10,148 bases of DNA from an uncultured Eubacterium sp. (GTDB lineage Bacteria > Bacillota > Clostridia > Lachnospirales > Lachnospiraceae), in contig CAJOOU010000052.1 of assembly GCA_905236735.1 (NCBI GenBank), forward strand, positions 1 to 10,148. Direction: 5' to 3'. Made by a program: the position numbers and the translations under genes. The notes under the pieces were generated by a model, which worked only from the letters and a program-made list of their open reading frames with translations, did no database searches and was not told where the DNA came from. Positions 7,606 through 10,148 of this stretch are shown in pieces. Each line of letters starts with the position of its first letter. Position 1 is the stretch's first letter.

Positions 7606-7633
7606 ATTTTAAAACTTTTAAAATAATATTCAA
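7606..7633 (-). promoter_or_regulatory. Putative promoter of the antiporter operon
   Basis: On the minus strand TTGAAT (7633-7628) is followed after 16 nt by TAAAAT (7611-7606). This would place the start of transcription near 7599, about 20 nt before the mrpE ATG. The match is moderate and lies in very AT-rich DNA, so other choices such as TTGGCA at 7653 with a longer spacer are possible. Confidence 0.4.
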
Positions 7634-7646
7634 GTATTTTTCAGAT

Positions 7647-7675
7647 TTGCCAATTTGAAGTTTAAAGACTATACT
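7647..7675 (+). promoter_or_regulatory. Strong putative sigma-A promoter for the kinase-like gene
   Basis: TTGCCA (7647-7652) is followed after exactly 17 nt by TATACT (7670-7675), a near-consensus vegetative promoter. The expected transcription start is near 7682, leaving a leader of about 86 nt before the ATG at 7768. It is back-to-back with the putative promoter of the minus-strand operon, so the two units are divergent. Confidence 0.65.
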
Positions 7676-7682
7676 ATATATA

Positions 7683-7767
7683 ACCGGGGGCTACATTTTG
7701 TGACAGGTGTATCTATCCGCCTGTAAACAGCATGGCCTTGCGGGGCAATCAGCAAAAGAGGGAAAAT
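7683..7767 (+). other. Untranslated leader with small inverted repeats, unassigned
   Basis: Between the predicted transcription start and the ATG lie ACAGG (7703-7707) pairing with CCTGT (7720-7724), an overlapping CTGT/ACAG palindrome (7721-7730) that would compete with it, and TTGC/GCAA around a GGG loop (7738-7748). The region is more GC-rich than the promoter DNA beside it. I do not recognise a known riboswitch class, and the stems are short, so a regulatory function is only a possibility. Confidence 0.3.
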
Positions 7768-8727
7768 ATGAACTATAGAAACATTGAAGAAGAAATTGCA
7801 AACAGAATGTACGACCTTGATGAGGACGCCTACAAATGCTGTCAAAGCGACCTTGGCAAACTCTACTCAGGCAGCCGCGCAAGCACGGTACAGCAGATTA
7901 TTCATAACTTAAAAACCGGACAGCGCAAAGAAATCACCAATGAAATAATGATAATCAGCAACATGATTAATACAGTCACCGGTCCGGACTTTGACAGACT
8001 CACCTCTGAATGTCATTCATTAAACGAGGTTATAAGCGGATATGTCGGAGCCGGAATTACCGCTGATATGCAGATGGACGAATACTCTCTTCCGATGCGC
8101 TATCATGCAAGCAACAGCCCACACACCATTATCTCTATAGGAAGGGAATTCGGCAGCGGCGGACACGAAATCGGATATCTTCTTGCTCAAAAACTTGGTT
8201 TTTCTTTCTACGACAAAGAAATTCTCACAATGGCCAATGCCGAACTGGGGATTGATGCAACGCCAAGTGATGAAGCCACATCACAAACAAGTTTCGGAGC
8301 TTCACTTGCCAAAAAGAAAATTTCATATTTTGGCATTACCACAAGTGATGCCCTGTTTTTTAAACAAAGCGAGCTCATCATAAAAAAAGCCATGACCGAA
8401 GACTGTGTTATTTTGGGCAGGTGTGCAGATGTAGTTCTGGAAAAAGAGGGTATAGCCTGTCACAGCATATATATAGGTGCTCCCATCGAAGCGCGAATAG
8501 CCCGTAAAATGAAAATAGAAAACATCAGCGAAGATGCAGCCAGAAAGCTCGTGAACACAACCGACAAAAAAAGGCGCGACTATTACAATCATTATGCCGG
8601 ACGAAAATGGGGACATGCAGGAAACTACGATCTTTCAATAAACAGCGCTGCCCTCGGAGTGGAAGGCAGTGTCGATATGATTCTCAGAATGGTTAATAAA
8701 ACCCTGGAAGCCAAATCTTCAATATAG
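7768..8727 (+). CDS. Cytidylate-kinase-like family protein with extra N-terminal domain (319 aa)
   Basis: The C-terminal two thirds (about 119-315) match the cytidylate-kinase-like P-loop family common in Clostridia. TIISIGREFGSGGHEIG (120-136) holds the nucleotide-binding loop, FSFYDKEIL (145-153) follows, VILGRCADVVL (214-224) is a core strand and helix, and DKKRRDYYNHYAGRKWG (266-282) with YDLSINSAALG (287-297) is the family's lid and C-terminal signature. Compared with true CMP kinase (about 220 aa), the N-terminus carries about 118 extra residues with no motif I recognise. They are mostly helical by appearance and include CC at 24-25. The ATG at 7768 follows AGAGGG with a suitable spacer; an in-frame ATG at 7732 has no ribosome binding site. 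The gene is monocistronic, between its own promoter and a strong terminator. The substrate is unknown: a nucleoside monophosphate is plausible, but the family is biochemically poorly defined. Confidence 0.88.
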   Translation: MNYRNIEEEIANRMYDLDEDAYKCCQSDLGKLYSGSRASTVQQIIHNLKTGQRKEITNEIMIISNMINTVTGPDFDRLTSECHSLNEVISGYVGAGITADMQMDEYSLPMRYHASNSPHTIISIGREFGSGGHEIGYLLAQKLGFSFYDKEILTMANAELGIDATPSDEATSQTSFGASLAKKKISYFGITTSDALFFKQSELIIKKAMTEDCVILGRCADVVLEKEGIACHSIYIGAPIEARIARKMKIENISEDAARKLVNTTDKKRRDYYNHYAGRKWGHAGNYDLSINSAALGVEGSVDMILRMVNKTLEAKSSI

Positions 8728-8757
8728 ACTCCATATCCTATAATTTCCTATTATGTA

Positions 8758-8791
8758 AAAGATGCAACAGGCGCTTACCTGTTGCATCTTT
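8758..8791. terminator. Bidirectional intrinsic terminator between convergent genes
   Basis: A perfect 14-bp stem, AAAGATGCAACAGG (8758-8771) with its complement (8778-8791), closes on a 6-nt loop. The plus strand continues with a T-rich run after CATC. The minus strand also reads CATCTTTTA, so both directions are served. It lies 30 nt after the kinase-like gene, and its right edge abuts the stop codon of the convergent gene at 8792. Confidence 0.93.
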
Positions 8792-9157
8792 TTATTTCTG
8801 ATTAACCACATATCTCTTATGGAATTTCTCATAGGGTACACCAAAATAATTGGCACCGTCCTCTTCGCTTATCATTCCATGATCTATGAAATCAAATATA
8901 ACCGAATATGCACCGTCTCTCATGGCCTCAGCCCTTATGAGATTTTCTTCGTATTCACTCATTACGCCCGCTGTTTTTTCTGCCGGCGCTTCCTTTATTT
9001 CGTCACCGGATTTAAGTTTTTTAACTTCCTCTTCCGTAAGTCCGGTATATCTTGCTATAAATGAATATCCACAGCCATCCTCGAGCATATTCTCCGCAAT
9101 ACGGTTTATTCTGTCCGCAGCATATTCTTCCATCATCTCTATGACTTTCTCGTCCAT
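8792..9157 (-). CDS. Hypothetical small acidic protein (121 aa)
   Basis: No family is recognised. The protein is soluble, highly charged and rich in Glu and Asp, with no signal peptide or membrane helix. Two short segments could form helix-turn-helix-like units: YSFIARYTGLTEEEVKKLKSG (31-51) and GMISEEDGANYFGVPYEKFHKR (94-115). A low-complexity linker (52-66) joins them. The first resembles the Y-x-x-I-A-x-x-T-G-L-S-x-E-E-I tail often found after other domains in Clostridia proteins, so it may be a protein- or DNA-contact element; this is inference. The ATG at 9157 has an AAGGA box about 9 nt upstream, and a promoter with a perfect TATAAT is visible at 9203-9231. The gene is divergent from the Mrp ATPase and convergent with the kinase-like gene, ending at the shared terminator. 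Real coding is supported by its start signals and flanking control elements. Confidence 0.75.
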   Translation of the reverse strand: MDEKVIEMMEEYAADRINRIAENMLEDGCGYSFIARYTGLTEEEVKKLKSGDEIKEAPAEKTAGVMSEYEENLIRAEAMRDGAYSVIFDFIDHGMISEEDGANYFGVPYEKFHKRYVVNQK

Positions 9158-9179
9158 GTCCCTGTCCTTTCAACTCTGC

Positions 9180-9207
9180 TTGATTTTTTTCTCCACTGTG
9201 TTATTAT
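9180..9207 (+). promoter_or_regulatory. Putative promoter of the Mrp/NBP35 ATPase gene
   Basis: TTGATT (9180-9185) is followed after 16 nt by TATTAT (9202-9207), with a TG at 9199-9200 giving an extended -10. TATAAA at 9205-9210 is an alternative -10. This element occupies almost the same bases as the -10 of the opposing promoter, so the two genes probably compete for or share polymerase binding. Confidence 0.5.
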
Positions 9208-9231
9208 AAAGCAAGTTACTAAAAAACACAA
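9203..9231 (-). promoter_or_regulatory. Putative promoter of the small hypothetical gene
   Basis: On the minus strand TTGTGT (9231-9226) and a perfect TATAAT (9208-9203) are separated by 17 nt. The expected transcription start is near 9196, about 39 nt before the ATG at 9157. The -35 box overlaps the region just before the ribosome binding site of the divergent gene. Confidence 0.55.
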
Positions 9232-9244
9232 CGGAGGTCAGTAT

Positions 9245-10072
9245 ATGTCAGACACATGTTCAAGCGGAAGCTGCGAGGGCTGCTCATCAGCAGGCAACTG
9301 CGATAAACCGCAGAGCTTTTTAGAGCCGCTAAATCAGTTTTCTGAAATCAAAAAAGTCATAGGCGTTGTCAGCGGCAAAGGCGGCGTGGGTAAATCATTT
9401 GTCACCGGTTCTCTCGCATCGGCAATGGCAAGAGCCGGATATAAGGTCGGAATAATGGATGCCGACATTACAGGTCCTTCCATCCCTAAAATGTACGGGG
9501 TACACGGTCCGGCAATAGGCGATGAGTTCGGAGTACAGCCGGTAAAAGCAAATGACGGCACAAAGATAATGTCAATCAATCTCCTTATGGAGGATGAAGA
9601 AGCTCCCGTTATCTGGAGAGGCCCGGTAATAGCCGGAACAGTTAAACAGTTCTGGACAGAGGTCACCTGGGGGCAGCTCGACTATCTCTTCGTAGATATG
9701 CCGCCGGGAACAGGTGATGTACCGCTTACTGTATTTCAGTCCATTCCGATTGACGGTATCGTCATAGTCACATCACCTCAGGAGCTGGTTAGCCTCATTG
9801 TTAAAAAAGCCTACAATATGGCTGACAAAATGAATATACCTGTACTTGGTGTGGTAGAAAACTACAGCTATCTTATCTGCCCTGATTGCGGAAAGCATAT
9901 CAGCGTATTCGGAGAAAGCGGTATAGACGAAACCGCATCAGAGCTCGGCATAGAAGTCCTCGGCAAACTTCCTCTTAATCCGGACTATGCCAAGGCAGCC
10001 GATGAAGGCAGATTTGAGACTCTTGAAGTTGAAGGTCTTGAGCCTGCAATTGAGAAAATTAAAGCATTGTAA
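9245..10072 (+). CDS. mrp: Mrp/NBP35-family P-loop ATPase, Fe-S cluster carrier (275 aa)
   Basis: Cytoplasmic ATPase of the Mrp/ApbC/NBP35 group, which binds and transfers Fe-S clusters to apoproteins. The deviant Walker A motif is GKGGVGKS (44-51), MDADITGPSIP (71-81) is the switch region, and VDMPPGTGD (150-158) is Walker B with the family signature. CPDC (212-215) supplies the cysteine pair that bridges the cluster between subunits. The N-terminus holds four cysteines spaced C5-x4-C10-x2-C13-x5-C19, resembling the ferredoxin-like site of NBP35 rather than the DUF59 domain of ApbC. A GGAGG box (9233-9237) lies 7 nt before the ATG. The length fits the short NBP35-like clostridial form. The gene has no relation to the Mrp antiporter despite the shared name. 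It stands alone in this window, followed by GC-rich palindromes. Confidence 0.93.
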   Translation: MSDTCSSGSCEGCSSAGNCDKPQSFLEPLNQFSEIKKVIGVVSGKGGVGKSFVTGSLASAMARAGYKVGIMDADITGPSIPKMYGVHGPAIGDEFGVQPVKANDGTKIMSINLLMEDEEAPVIWRGPVIAGTVKQFWTEVTWGQLDYLFVDMPPGTGDVPLTVFQSIPIDGIVIVTSPQELVSLIVKKAYNMADKMNIPVLGVVENYSYLICPDCGKHISVFGESGIDETASELGIEVLGKLPLNPDYAKAADEGRFETLEVEGLEPAIEKIKAL

Positions 10073-10078
10073 ATATGT

Positions 10079-10100
10079 CAAGACTCGCTCGCGAGTCTTG
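10079..10100. terminator. GC-rich hairpin after the Mrp ATPase gene
   Basis: CAAGACTCGC (10079-10088) pairs perfectly with GCGAGTCTTG (10091-10100), giving a stem of up to 10 bp that begins 6 nt after the stop codon. No T-run follows on the plus strand (next bases CGCGCC), so it is not a canonical intrinsic terminator. It may act together with the next palindrome or be part of a repeat. Confidence 0.4.
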
Positions 10101-10106
10101 CGCGCC

Positions 10107-10148
10107 GGATTCGGGTCTGCTTCAGCAGACAAATTCCTGTCCGAATCC
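10107..10148. repeat. Nested palindrome at the right edge, possibly a dispersed repeat
   Basis: GGATTCGG (10107-10114) is exactly complementary to CCGAATCC (10141-10148), and the enclosed GTCTGC (10115-10120) pairs with GCAGAC (10125-10130) around TTCA. This gives a two-level hairpin that reaches the last base of the window, so its right limit is unknown. The GC-rich CGCGCC just before it (10101-10106) might pair with sequence beyond the edge. Confidence 0.55.

Noticed and set aside
7683..7767. Known riboswitch in the leader of the kinase-like gene
   Set aside because: I compared it by eye with remembered c-di-GMP, fluoride, THF, ZTP, preQ1 and guanidine consensus cores and saw no match.
9245..10072. 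Functional link of the Mrp ATPase to the Mrp-type antiporter genes
   Set aside because: The names coincide by history only; one is a soluble Fe-S carrier, the other a membrane complex, and they are in separate transcription units.
1..10148. CRISPR array, transposon, prophage or tRNA genes
   Set aside because: No regularly spaced repeats, transposase or phage motifs, cloverleaf-like sequences or terminal inverted repeats enclosing genes were seen.

Overview
The window looks like chromosomal DNA of an anaerobic Gram-positive Clostridia, probably Lachnospiraceae-like. This is inferred from strong AGGAGG-type ribosome binding sites, moderate base composition, tight gene packing, a cytidylate-kinase-like protein of the type common in that group, and an NBP35/Mrp-type Fe-S ATPase with a Cys-rich N-terminus. 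No marker gene fixes the species.

About three quarters of the window (1-7579, minus strand) is one tightly packed operon of integral membrane proteins. In transcription order it reads MrpE, MrpF, MrpG, MbhD-like (DUF4040), an MbhE+MrpB fusion, MrpC/NuoK-like, and then four successive NuoL/M/N-type antiporter-like subunits. The last of these runs off the left edge. Neighbouring genes overlap by 1-11 nt or lie 2-21 nt apart. The order matches the membrane arm of Mbh/Mbs-type complexes (MbhA to MbhH of Pyrococcus). It is not a classical Mrp operon, because no NuoL-like MrpA N-terminal half is present. The set should form a large ion-translocating membrane module that exchanges Na+ and H+. If it belongs to a redox-driven complex, the NuoB/C/D/H/I-like or hydrogenase subunits would lie beyond position 1.

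The 188-nt intergenic region 7580-7767 carries apparently divergent promoters. To its right, on the plus strand, lies a 319-aa cytidylate-kinase-like protein with an unassigned N-terminal domain of about 118 residues (7768-8727). It ends in a strong bidirectional terminator (8758-8791), which is shared with a convergent small acidic hypothetical gene (8792-9157, minus). That gene is divergent from a Mrp/NBP35-family P-loop ATPase (9245-10072, plus), and their promoters overlap at a common -10 region. The right end (10079-10148) holds two GC-rich palindromes, the second cut by the window edge. It may be a dispersed repeat element.

There is no gene-free stretch above 300 bases. I saw no tRNA, rRNA, CRISPR array, transposase or phage gene. 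The most interesting item is the multi-pump Mbh/Mrp-like operon, with its fused MbhE-MrpB subunit and its four pump subunits, two of which depart from the usual pattern.
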